This document shows, in pieces, positions 1 to 6,681 of a stretch of 7,799 nucleotides of DNA. The stretch is from the NCBI GenBank assembly GCA_027483285.1, contig JAIXUZ010000312.1, forward strand, positions 1-7,799, written 5' to 3'. This stretch comes from Bacteroidota bacterium (lineage in GTDB: Bacteria > Bacteroidota > Bacteroidia > CAMBQF01). The stretch's first letter is position 1, and each line of letters starts with the position of its first letter. The notes under the pieces are model-generated. The model was not told the DNA's origin. It did no database searches and worked only from the letters and a program-made list of their open reading frames with translations. The position numbers were made by a program, and so were the translations under genes.

Positions 1-3000
1 TTAGTAATGGTAATAACAGAGTTTGTACAGCCCTGGTCCTGGTCTACAGTTACAGGGTCGGCTGCTGTTGGTAATGCACTGCCATTGGTAGTTGCAGCAG
101 TACCACTGCCAAGTTTAATCGCAACAGACTCTCCTGCTGCACCAGCACCGCCAGCGCCACCGGCACCACCGGCACCGCCATCGCCACCTCTGCCACCTTT
201 ACCTACGTCGCAAGAACCATTCCAACCTTGTGCACCGCCGGTACCGCCGGCACCGCCGGCACCACCAGCACCTGCCGAACCACCGGCACCTGCCGTGCCG
301 GGAGTTAGGATATAATCTAATATATTGCCGCCTGCTCCATTATTCCATAAGTATATAGCATAGCTGCTGCCGCCGCCGTAGCCGCCGGTACCACCAGCAC
401 CACCACAACCAGCACCGCCGCCGCCGCCGCCTGAACCTCCTGAGCCATTATTTAAAGGAAAACAGCCACCATCATCGGCGCCGCCACCGCCGCCGCCGCC
501 GCCGCCGGTACCATTGGTGCCAGGGTTTCCACTACCACCTAATGTGCCGGGCACAAAAAATGTTGACTGTGTGCCATTGGCACCGGCCGAGCCCGCTGCT
601 CCCGCAGAGCCACTTACACCGTTACCGCCAACACCGCCGGCACCAGGGTTACTACAAGCAAAAGGATTGCAAGCATCACCACCTAATGCTCCGCCAGCAC
701 CGCCACCGCAACCGCCAGCGCCGCCATTACCAGCAAAGGAGTTATTCCAAGAGTTTTGTCCGCCAAAACCACCAACGCAACATGCCGATGAACCACCCGC
801 AGCATTACCATAATTTAGGTTCTCATTATTACCATCGCCGCCGCCGCCGTTAGCTCCATTGCCGCCTGCAGTACCTGCAGTGCCTGCAGTACCGTTGCTG
901 CCTGCCGAAGCATTACCTGTTGTAATAACACAGCGGGTAATGCTATAGTTGCTACAGCCACTTAAATACAAACCGTAAACCGATTTGCCGTAGCCCGTAG
1001 CTGCTGTAATATTAGCGCCGTTAACTTTGGTTATTGTAGAAATACCAGTCACGTTAAAGCGTATATCTGAAATTACAAAGCCACTGCAATTGGTTGCATT
1101 GATACCAATTTTATGGCCAATGTTTGTTCCGCCCGAAACCTCGGGTGGGTCTATAGTAAATACTGTAGCATTATTACTTTGTTTTGTCCAAACAACGTTT
1201 GAACCCGTACCTGAAATGGTATAACCACCATCAATAATAATATTTGATACGCTTGATGGCAGAACAAGGGTTTGGGCAATGGTAAGGCTGTAAGTACCGC
1301 CCTCCATTATAATTTTATTACGGCTATTGCTTAATAAGCTTATAGCGTTTACCAAAGTAGTTGGACATGTTTTAGTGCCGCTTTCTGATGCTGAACCTAC
1401 TCTTGAAACATAAATGGCGTTACAAGCATCGGTAGCGGTTACCGCAGTGCCCACTTTTGTTGGGGTTATAGTGCCGCTTACAGTACATCCATTACCATCT
1501 CTTACACTAAAGCTTACAGTAGCATTGCTGCCCTGGGTAAATGTATTTGTAGTTGAAAAAGCACCACCATTAAAGCTGTAAGTATAAGGGTATGTGCCCG
1601 ATTGCTGGCCACCTGCACCATTAACTGTAACTGTGCACGATACATAAACACTACCGCCGCAATTGTAGCCTACACCAGCAGAATAAGTAACCGGGTTGGG
1701 TTGGGTAATAGGCACACTGGTGCTGCCTGTACAACCTCTGTTATCGGTTACCGTTACATTATAGGTACCAATAGTTAACCCTGAAGCTGAACTGCCTGTG
1801 CTTACGTTTGGCGACCATACATAAGTATAGCCACCATTGCCTCCACTAACATTTATGTTTGAAATGGTAGCTGTGCCACCAAAACAGTTCATACTATAGC
1901 CACCAACGGTAGAGCTGGTAACAGTTGGTGCGGCAAAAGTAATTGGCGCTACAGGTTGCGTAATTGTAAAGTTAGCCAAGGTTTGGCAAGCTCCTGCATC
2001 AGAAACTATCACAGCATAAGTACCTGCAGAAAAACCTGTGCGTACTATGCCAAAATCTGTACCGCCTGCTGCACCACCTGTCCACGAGAAAGCATACGGC
2101 GCTGTGCCGGTTGAAGATAAAGTAACCGTTGCTGTGCCATTGCTGCCATTATAACAATCTACTGGTGTAGTAGCTACCGATACTGCAAAACTAGGAGTAA
2201 TGGTTACCGTGGCTGTTGCATACGTTGGGCTTTCGCAACCTGTTGTTAAATTGTATGTTGTAATATAGTATGTTCCACTTGATATAACAGAATACGATGG
2301 GCCTGCATTTAAGTAGCCACTTGGCGGAACTGCATTAAAGAATTTAAATGTATTGCCTGTACTTGCATCAGGTATAAGTGTTACCAAACCGCAACCCGAA
2401 AGCGTAGGAGTTGATGTACCCGATACTGTTGGGGTTGGTAAGTTTGCAATTGCCGACCATTGCGCAATAGTAGCATAAGTTTCGCCACTGCCATCGCAGG
2501 CACTGCCATCGCACACGCGGCGAGACTGTAACTGTATTACATTAGTACCCGCACCTGCAACAGTAATAGTTGTGCTGCCAGGGGTGTAGGTAAGCCAGTT
2601 GGTGCCGCCATCTACTGTGTATCGATACTCATTAGTACACGTACCTGTGCCATTAGTAAATGTGTTAAACGTTACGTTGGCAGGCAATATCGTACTGCCA
2701 ATACATAGAGATGAGCCAGTTGCCGGGTTTGCACTTGCAAGGGTTGGGGCCGTTGGGTCTGCAAATAAAGTAACGGTTGTTTCAGCACCGTCGGCAGTAG
2801 TACAACCTGTACCGGTTGCGGTATAGGTAGGGCGGTAATAATAAGGGCCGCCTGCCGGTGGAGCGTCGCCTGACACAACGGTAGTGCCTGCACCGTTAGG
2901 TGTTGTAGCCCTTATCCACGATACAGAGCCACCAAGGCCACCAGAAATGGTTCCGGCTAATGTTATAGTACCACCATTACAAATGTCAGTAGGGGTTACA

Positions 3001-6000
3001 GAGTTGCTGGCCCATGTTGGGTCTGCAATTACAATAATAGTTCTTTCAGTACCATCGGCAAGGTTACAACCATTAACCGATGCGGTATAAACCGGACGGT
3101 AATAAAAAGTACCTGTAGTTGATGGTACATCGCCAGTGGTTACTGCTGTGCCAACGCCACCGGGGGTAGTAGACCTAACCCATGATACGCTGCCACCCGA
3201 ACCACCAGATGTAGTTGCAGAGAAGGTTACGCCACCACCCAAACAGATAGAGCCGCCCGATGTAGGAGTAATTGTATTGGTAGCCCATGTAGGGTCTGCA
3301 ACTATTGTTATAGTTACGTTACCCGTTGTAGCTGTTTGGCTACAAGCATCAGTAGCTACTCGCCTATAGCATGTTGTAGTAGTAAGTGCCGGTGGGTCAA
3401 AATCAACAGAGGTATTATTACCTGTACCTGCTGTTGCTGCTGCCCAGCCCGATGCACAACCTGCAACGGTAGTTTGTTGCCACTGGTAGGTTATTGAACC
3501 AATGCCGCCGCTGGCCGCGCCGGTATTTAAGTTAGCCGATGGGTCGCCACCGGTACATAAAGTAGCATCGGTACCGGCAGTACCGGCAACTAATGCCGGA
3601 GGAGCGCCTGCAGATGTTATGTTTAATTGAATATTGCCCGTGGCAGATGTTGGACCATAGCTACCTACCGATATATAATAGGTTGTTCCAGCCACACCTG
3701 TCCAGCTTACGCCTGCAAAAGTACCTGTACAACCGGCACCTGCATCGTCATTACAGGTAACTTCTGTCATAGCACCACCACAGGTACCTGTAAATACAGC
3801 AATTTCATCGTCAAAATTAGTACCACCAATACAAGTTATAGCGGTTAATGTACCGCAAGATGCTGGTGTATATTTCCACCAAATATTTTTGTATGGTCCA
3901 GTACAGGTGCTTGCAGGTACATCATCTGTAGCGCAGGCGTTTGAAATCACCGGGCTGGTGTATGGTAATGTAGCTACATGCAAAGCGCTTGCACAAGCAT
4001 CAGGAAAAGGAGATACCGTAACAACGTTTGAGAATGTTACAGTGCCGCCACTTTCTATGCGCACACGGTAGTAAGTAAGAACAGATGGATTTACTGATTG
4101 TGTACTTGTAGAGCTGGCTACAGTATTTGTTTCTGCAATAGTACCTATGGTAGTAAAGTTAGTACCATCGGTAGAGCTTTGCCATGTATAATAACCTACA
4201 CCGCCTGTCCAGCTAAGGGTAGTATTTAGGCAACCAAAAGTACTTGTTAAGGTACCTGCCAGTGGAGCCTGAACGGCAATAGAACCTGCAAAGGCACCCG
4301 GGCCGCCTGTATCATACCCTTCGTAAACAACGTTGGTAGAACCATTAAGCGCCGCATTAGCGGTAATAGTAGTATTGTTTGAGCTAATTTGCCAAGAGCT
4401 GCCGCCTGTTACAGAGAACCTGAAAAAGTCATCGCTACCGGCAGATAAAGTATAAATACCTTTTAAGAACGTTTGGGTTAGGCATGTCCTAACAGAAGGG
4501 TCGGCGCTGATAGCTGTGCCACAAGCTCCTGTTCGTAAAGAGCCTACTGTAGCATCTGTTAAACTAAAGCTTGCCGATGTTGAGTTGGCAGAACCTGTGG
4601 TAAAGAAACCGCGGTAGTCTGATGTTAAAAAGTTATAGTTTGCAGAGTTGTATGCATAAGCATTCCATGAGCCAGAGCCGTAGGCGGTTAAATCGCCACC
4701 ACTCATTTGGCACTCAGACAGGAACGCTGATGCACCACCCGTCATTTCATACATGTCGTAAACCAGGTTTGTATTGCCATTTAACAACACCGGATTTGAT
4801 AGTGTAGAACCAGAACCGCTTCCCCAGTTATCAAATAATGGTGTAGTGCCCCCATCTATATATAAACGACGACCATCATCGTTATTTCCGGTAAAAACAT
4901 AAACGCCGTTAGTGTATGATTTGGTACTTAGGTAGCGAACATTATAATAATCATTATCCATTGTTTTACCACAACGCTGCCCTACCATTGTAGGCTGCCC
5001 TGCACCAAAACTGTTGTTGATAAGCGTTGTACCCGCGCCGGTAGTTGTAAATGTACCCTGGTAGTCGTTGGCTGCTATACTTTGATTATCAAAAACATAA
5101 GCATTCCATGTAGGATAGGTGGCAAAAGTATAATCGCCGGCCATTTGGCAGGTGGTTAAATATGCAGCAGCACCGCCGCCATTTTCTCTTTGGTCAAAAA
5201 CCATATTAAGGTTACCACTTAATAATGCGGTCCGTGTAGTTGTGCCTGCTGTTGCAGCCCAGTCGTCAAAAATATTCCAGCTTGCACCGCCATTACTGCT
5301 TAGCCTGCGGCCATCATCATTACCCGGAGTAGAAAAAACATAATATGCGTTGGTAAATGTTTGATTCATTAACCAACGGGTGCTAAAGTTATCTGCATCG
5401 CACATATTTCCACAACCAACTGCCGTAATAGGCTGGTTGGTACCCCAGTTGGCAGCTATGCTATTGGCCGTTTGTGTGCCTAAACCACCGTATAAGTAGT
5501 TTAAGTCGGTACCATCGTATACATACCCATTCCAAACACCAGTGCCATAGGCAGGGGTTACCGCGCAGGGTAAAAACCTTGTTCTCCAGGCAAGGTACCT
5601 GGTGCCGGCGGTTAAATTTGCACAGTTATTTCTAGATATTTTTACACTATAAACGCCCGATGTTGGAAACACATACGTACTGGTTTCATCAAAACCATTA
5701 GGGGCAGGGTATCCTGTGAAACCTGTTTCAACATCGCCATCAGACACCCAAAGGGAACTGGTATTACCCTGCGGGGTAATATTAAGCTCCGCATCCTGCC
5801 CGGTTATTGTGGCAAAATCTACCACCTGGCCTGCTAAAACGGTAAAGTTAATGGTTGCTTGTTCTGCACCCGAAGCGGTAAATGTAACAACATACCAGCC
5901 ATTTAAAGCATACGGTGTGGTAGTGGTAATATTATAGGACGCTTTCAGCGTTCCATAGTTATAACCACCGGTTCCGCAGGCATTATTTGAAGAACCGCTT

Positions 6001-6080
6001 CCGCATTGTATAGCTTGTGCCGTTATAACATTAGGCAGCATGAGCAATACAAGAAGAAAACTAAATAGAAGTTTTTTCAT
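1..6080 (-). CDS. Giant multidomain secreted surface protein, probable T9SS substrate/adhesin (C-terminus off the window)
   Basis: An open frame of 2026 codons without a stop starts at ATG 6080-6078 and leaves the window at its left edge, so this is a 5'-complete, 3'-partial gene. The start is supported by an immediate signal peptide (MKKLLFSFLLVLLMLP...ITAQA) and a promoter match 24 bases upstream. There is no Shine-Dalgarno, as is usual in Bacteroidota. Order of modules (residues): signal 1-21; unrecognised Cys/Thr/Asn-rich domain 22-180; three PA14-like repeats 181-607; Ig/Fn-like about 608-693; PPC-like 694-825; Ig-like 826-1300, with two tandem copies at 928-1018 and 1019-1106; SprB-like repeats 1308-1542; right-handed beta-helix from 1554, broken by glycine-rich loops at 1723-1900 and 1929-1983. 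No catalytic motif is evident. Known family context suggests export by T9SS and a role in adhesion or matrix; that is inference, because the expected C-terminal sorting domain lies outside the window. The frame was checked at several points along its length and no frameshift was seen. Confidence 0.95.
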   Translation of the reverse strand, partial: MKKLLFSFLLVLLMLPNVITAQAIQCGSGSSNNACGTGGYNYGTLKASYNITTTTPYALNGWYVVTFTASGAEQATINFTVLAGQVVDFATITGQDAELNITPQGNTSSLWVSDGDVETGFTGYPAPNGFDETSTYVFPTSGVYSVKISRNNCANLTAGTRYLAWRTRFLPCAVTPAYGTGVWNGYVYDGTDLNYLYGGLGTQTANSIAANWGTNQPITAVGCGNMCDADNFSTRWLMNQTFTNAYYVFSTPGNDDGRRLSSNGGASWNIFDDWAATAGTTTRTALLSGNLNMVFDQRENGGGAAAYLTTCQMAGDYTFATYPTWNAYVFDNQSIAANDYQGTFTTTGAGTTLINNSFGAGQPTMVGQRCGKTMDNDYYNVRYLSTKSYTNGVYVFTGNNDDGRRLYIDGGTTPLFDNWGSGSGSTLSNPVLLNGNTNLVYDMYEMTGGASAFLSECQMSGGDLTAYGSGSWNAYAYNSANYNFLTSDYRGFFTTGSANSTSASFSLTDATVGSLRTGACGTAISADPSVRTCLTQTFLKGIYTLSAGSDDFFRFSVTGGSSWQISSNNTTITANAALNGSTNVVYEGYDTGGPGAFAGSIAVQAPLAGTLTSTFGCLNTTLSWTGGVGYYTWQSSTDGTNFTTIGTIAETNTVASSTSTQSVNPSVLTYYRVRIESGGTVTFSNVVTVSPFPDACASALHVATLPYTSPVISNACATDDVPASTCTGPYKNIWWKYTPASCGTLTAITCIGGTNFDDEIAVFTGTCGGAMTEVTCNDDAGAGCTGTFAGVSWTGVAGTTYYISVGSYGPTSATGNIQLNITSAGAPPALVAGTAGTDATLCTGGDPSANLNTGAASGGIGSITYQWQQTTVAGCASGWAAATAGTGNNTSVDFDPPALTTTTCYRRVATDACSQTATTGNVTITIVADPTWATNTITPTSGGSICLGGGVTFSATTSGGSGGSVSWVRSTTPGGVGTAVTTGDVPSTTGTFYYRPVYTASVNGCNLADGTERTIIVIADPTWASNSVTPTDICNGGTITLAGTISGGLGGSVSWIRATTPNGAGTTVVSGDAPPAGGPYYYRPTYTATGTGCTTADGAETTVTLFADPTAPTLASANPATGSSLCIGSTILPANVTFNTFTNGTGTCTNEYRYTVDGGTNWLTYTPGSTTITVAGAGTNVIQLQSRRVCDGSACDGSGETYATIAQWSAIANLPTPTVSGTSTPTLSGCGLVTLIPDASTGNTFKFFNAVPPSGYLNAGPSYSVISSGTYYITTYNLTTGCESPTYATATVTITPSFAVSVATTPVDCYNGSNGTATVTLSSTGTAPYAFSWTGGAAGGTDFGIVRTGFSAGTYAVIVSDAGACQTLANFTITQPVAPITFAAPTVTSSTVGGYSMNCFGGTATISNINVSGGNGGYTYVWSPNVSTGSSASGLTIGTYNVTVTDNRGCTGSTSVPITQPNPVTYSAGVGYNCGGSVYVSCTVTVNGAGGQQSGTYPYTYSFNGGAFSTTNTFTQGSNATVSFSVRDGNGCTVSGTITPTKVGTAVTATDACNAIYVSRVGSASESGTKTCPTTLVNAISLLSNSRNKIIMEGGTYSLTIAQTLVLPSSVSNIIIDGGYTISGTGSNVVWTKQSNNATVFTIDPPEVSGGTNIGHKIGINATNCSGFVISDIRFNVTGISTITKVNGANITAATGYGKSVYGLYLSGCSNYSITRCVITTGNASAGSNGTAGTAGTAGGNGANGGGGDGNNENLNYGNAAGGSSACCVGGFGGQNSWNNSFAGNGGAGGCGGGAGGALGGDACNPFACSNPGAGGVGGNGVSGSAGAAGSAGANGTQSTFFVPGTLGGSGNPGTNGTGGGGGGGGGADDGGCFPLNNGSGGSGGGGGGAGCGGAGGTGGYGGGSSYAIYLWNNGAGGNILDYILTPGTAGAGGSAGAGGAGGAGGTGGAQGWNGSCDVGKGGRGGDGGAGGAGGAGGAGAAGESVAIKLGSGTAATTNGSALPTAADPVTVDQDQGCTNSVITIT
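132..296 (-). repeat. Glycine-rich insertion 2, residues 1929-1983
   Basis: Of 55 residues, 29 are Gly, in an almost unbroken period-three pattern (A-G-G repeated, with T, R, K and D variants). One non-repetitive island, A-Q-G-W-N-G-S-C-D-V around Trp1953, splits it in two. The stretch ends at G-E-S-V-A-I-K-L, which looks like a return to a beta-helix rung. It is shorter but similar in kind to insertion 1. Confidence 0.8.
480..506 (-). repeat. GCC triplet tract encoding nine glycines
   Basis: Nine consecutive Gly codons lie here (GGC apart from one GGT at 486-488), six of them forming a pure GCC run on the plus strand (489-506). A second tract of six Gly codons lies at 414-431. Slippage in either would add or remove whole glycines and keep the frame. 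Confidence 0.9.
865..891 (-). repeat. Three tandem copies of a 9-bp unit (cctgcagtr)
   Basis: Positions 865-873, 874-882 and 883-891 are the same 9-mer, with only the last base varying (a, g, a). The unit encodes Gly-Thr-Ala and gives the three G-T-A triplets at the start of glycine-rich insertion 1. It is a small minisatellite consistent with loop growth by slippage. Confidence 0.9.
1455..2159 (-). repeat. Three SprB-like repeats (residues about 1308-1376, 1399-1461, 1474-1542)
   Basis: Each unit follows the SprB-repeat pattern. An early Cys is followed by G-x-x-x-A-x-[VI] (D-C-Y-N-G-S-N-G-T-A-T-V in the first). A Pro/Gly-Tyr strand then leads to S-W or V-W, followed by G-[TS]-Y-x-V-x-V-[ST]-D-x-x-[GA]-C. 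The first two units close with I-T-Q-P. The third is more diverged (V-R-D-G-N-G-C, ending T-I-T-P). This repeat is known from the gliding adhesin SprB of Flavobacterium johnsoniae and from many T9SS-exported proteins. Its presence supports phylum and surface location but does not by itself show gliding. Confidence 0.75.
2763..3299 (-). repeat. Two tandem Ig-like repeats (residues 928-1018 and 1019-1106)
   Basis: Both copies start A-D-P-T-W-A-[TS]-N and contain G-G-S-V-S-W-[VI]-R-[SA]-T-T-P and Y-Y-R-P-[VT]-Y-T-A. They end with A-D-G-[TA]-E followed by a T/V-rich strand, and the next A-D-P-T begins at residue 1107. Copy lengths are 91 and 88 residues. At the DNA level they have diverged well beyond recent duplication. 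Flanking segments 826-927 and 1107-1300 also look Ig-like (paired Cys, Y-x-W, strand-rich Thr/Val). They probably act as a stalk or spacer. Confidence 0.7.
3606..4001 (-). other. PPC-like (pre-peptidase C-terminal type) beta-sandwich module, residues about 694-825
   Basis: The segment begins D-A-C-A-S-A-L, contains N-I-W-W-K-Y-T-P, then C-G-T-L-T-A-I-T-C, F-D-D-E-I-A-V-F-T-G-T-C, V-T-C-N-D-D-A-G and Y-Y-I-S-V-G-S-Y-G, and ends L-N-I-T. This order (W-[FY]-x-[FY] strand, DT/DD-x-I-A-V-[YF], CNDD, Y-[YF]-I-x-V-G) is characteristic of the PPC-like modules common in large secreted Bacteroidota proteins. Those modules are thought to help binding or folding. Several paired cysteines suggest disulphides. 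Confidence 0.65.
4260..5540 (-). repeat. Three tandem PA14-like domains (residues about 181-607)
   Basis: Three units of roughly 140-147 residues each open with a Trp-Asn-[Gly/Ala]-Tyr motif (Trp183, Trp325, Trp472). Each carries an Asp-Asp turn: N-D-D-G-R-R-L at 254 and 400, and the diverged S-D-D-F-F-R-F near 550. This is followed by a Gly-Gly turn and a strand of the form G-[ST]-x-N-x-V-[FY]-[DE] before a Gly/Ala-rich loop. The DDGxRLxIDG...DNW pattern in unit 2 resembles PA14 domains, which in other proteins bind carbohydrate. The third copy has lost the Arg-Arg and the FDxW that follows in units 1 and 2. The assignment rests on motif pattern and needs a profile search; the internal repetition itself is clear. 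Confidence 0.65.
6018..6080 (-). other. Sec signal peptide of the giant protein (residues 1-21)
   Basis: Two lysines at residues 2-3 are followed by a Leu/Phe/Val/Met hydrophobic core (residues 4-15), a Pro-Asn break and then V-I-T-A before Q-A. Cleavage is most likely after Ala21. There is no Cys directly after the predicted site, so this is a type I signal and not a lipoprotein signal. It places the protein in the periplasm for onward export. Confidence 0.9.
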
Positions 6081-6103
6081 AAGAGTTGTAATTAATTGGT
6101 AAT

Positions 6104-6131
6104 CAAAAATATTATTATGCTACCTACCAAA
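6104..6131 (-). promoter_or_regulatory. Candidate Bacteroidota sigma-ABfr-type promoter for the giant gene
   Basis: On the minus strand TATTTTTG (6111-6104) exactly matches the -7 consensus TAnnTTTG. A TTTG (6131-6128) lies 16 bases upstream in the place of the -33 element, slightly shorter than the usual 17-23 spacing. I saw no other minus-strand TAnnTTTG when scanning this intergenic region. The transcript would start near 6098 and have a leader of only about 20 bases. Confidence 0.6.
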
Positions 6132-6433
6132 AAGTTTAAAATTTATTGTAATCATACCCGAACTAAAAATTGAGGCTTACCCCCTATAGTGCTGAATGGT
6201 TTACTAATCTTAAAAACACCTGTTACTTAGTGTTTAAAGGCGTTTTAACTGTTATAAGTCTCATATTTTTAAATAGTATAAGTAAGAAATAGCTGGTGTA
6301 ATTTTAAGATACCGGTAGTATTAAACATCTCCTTATCAAAATCTTACATATCGCAATTCTATGTTCAAATCAAATTTTTAAATGTTGTTAACAATAATTA
6401 TCAACAAAGTAATGTATTTTTTTGATGATATGT

Positions 6434-6456
6434 AATAGGGTTTATCCCCTATTTTT
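6434..6456 (+). terminator. Hairpin followed by T-run (terminator-like)
   Basis: AATAGGG (6434-6440) and CCCTATT (6447-6453) form a perfect 7-bp stem with a 6-base loop, followed on the plus strand by further T's (TTTTTAT overlapping the stem end). It has the shape of a rho-independent terminator reading rightward. No plus-strand gene is visible upstream, because everything to the left is the start of a leftward gene. Its role is therefore unclear and it may be chance in AT-rich DNA. Confidence 0.35.
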
Positions 6457-6465
6457 ATAAATATA

Positions 6466-6473
6466 TAAGTTTG
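6466..6473 (+). promoter_or_regulatory. Isolated TAnnTTTG match (TAAGTTTG), possible orphan promoter
   Basis: This is an exact match to the Bacteroidota -7 consensus on the plus strand, about 410 bases before the acetyltransferase start. I see no good TTTG at -33 (the region there reads gggtttatccc). If active, it would give either a very long leader for the downstream gene or a separate small RNA. Confidence 0.25.
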
Positions 6474-6584
6474 AATATCAGCACTTTACATAATTTTATA
6501 TGTTATGTAAATTTAAAAAATCATCGTAAAAACAAAAAAACACACCTATATAATTAATTTGATGAATATAATATTCTCATCTAT

Positions 6585-6602
6585 CTCAATCGTAAAATTG
6601 AG
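6585..6602. repeat. Small perfect inverted repeat CTCAAT/ATTGAG
   Basis: Arms 6585-6590 and 6597-6602 are separated by 6 bases. No T-run follows directly on either strand, so it does not look like a terminator. It could be an operator-like site or a stem in a small RNA. Six base pairs alone is weak evidence. Confidence 0.3.
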
Positions 6603-6625
6603 CCTATCTAAAAAAAATTACGTGT

Positions 6626-6681
6626 AACCCAAAAGGTTAAATGCCATAGGTAAAGAGTTTTCAATTGGTTTCTTTTGGGTT
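6626..6681. repeat. 10-bp perfect inverted repeat AACCCAAAAG/CTTTTGGGTT
   Basis: Arms 6626-6635 and 6672-6681 are perfectly complementary and separated by 36 bases. They are the longest such pair I noticed in the intergenic region. On the minus strand a T8 run (6618-6611) begins 7 bases after the stem, and on the plus strand a short TTTTAAAA follows. It may be a long-loop stem of a small RNA or a paired binding site for a regulator. Confidence 0.4.

Larger units (their letters stand above)
381..914 (-). repeat. Glycine-rich (PGRS/polyglycine-II-like) insertion 1, residues 1723-1900
   Basis: This stretch of 178 residues is dominated by Gly-Gly-X and Gly-X-X triplets, with Ala, Asn, Ser and Thr as the main other residues. 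It opens with three G-T-A triplets and contains runs of six and nine glycines. It also holds islands of other residues: a Cys-Cys pair, W-N-N-S-F with Trp1778, N-P-F-A-C, and A-D-D-G-G-C-F-P-L. Spaced cysteines could form disulphides. The composition resembles mycobacterial PGRS segments and other period-three glycine proteins that form polyglycine-II bundles. That fold is an inference. Confidence 0.8.
3..1421 (-). other. Right-handed parallel beta-helix domain, interrupted by glycine-rich loops (residues 1554-2026+)
   Basis: The domain opens with N-A-I-Y-V-S-x-x-G-S, then G-T-K-T-C-P-T-T-L-x-N-A-I and K-I-I-M-E-G-G-T-Y. This is the usual entry to a pectate-lyase-like beta-helix, with an amphipathic helix cap followed by an 'I-x-x-x-G-T-Y' rung. 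Further rungs are visible as repeated short strands with Asn/Gly turns (N-I-I-I-D-G-G-Y-T-I; F-V-I-S-D-I-R-F-N-V; Y-S-I-T-R-C-V-I). Two long Gly-rich stretches split the helix. The end of the helix lies beyond the window. No clear set of catalytic residues was recognised, so whether it is a binding domain or a polysaccharide-degrading enzyme cannot be decided. Confidence 0.7.

Noticed and set aside
1..3. TTA at the left edge as a stop codon for the giant gene
   Set aside because: It is read in a different frame. The gene's codons begin at positions divisible by three on their low side (3-5 is the last whole codon, Thr), so the gene stays open.
7..853. Plus-strand Pro/Ala-rich frames (7-315, 514-813) and a His/Arg-rich frame (542-853)
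   Set aside because: They are antisense shadows of the Gly-rich coding region: GGC/GGT codons read backwards as Pro/Ala-rich sequence. They have no start context of their own, and the minus-strand frame makes a coherent protein.
132..914. CRISPR array or non-coding satellite
   Set aside because: The repeats are short codon-phased triplets encoding GGX, with no uniform repeat-spacer spacing, and the reading frame stays open throughout.
132..914. Mycobacterial PE_PGRS protein
   Set aside because: The Gly-rich composition is similar, but there is no PE domain, and the flanking SprB, Ig and beta-helix modules and AT-rich promoters point to Bacteroidota. The resemblance is probably convergent.
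2672..2893. Minus-strand 73-codon frame
   Set aside because: It is out of frame with, and wholly inside, the Ig-like region of the giant gene. Its Gln/Leu/Pro-rich sequence is a frame shadow and not a frameshift, since the main frame continues unbroken on both sides.
1027..5937. Further plus-strand frames of 60-77 codons (for example 2599-2826, 2884-3090, 3136-3369, 5716-5937)
   Set aside because: All lie antisense to the giant minus-strand gene and lack recognisable domains. Their length is expected from a long stop-poor, Thr/Gly-rich gene read on the other strand.
6201..6240. AAACAC/GTGTTT 6-bp hairpin near 6213-6234
   Set aside because: The stem is only six mostly A-T pairs with no adjoining T-run of note. 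It is easily expected by chance in this AT-rich DNA.
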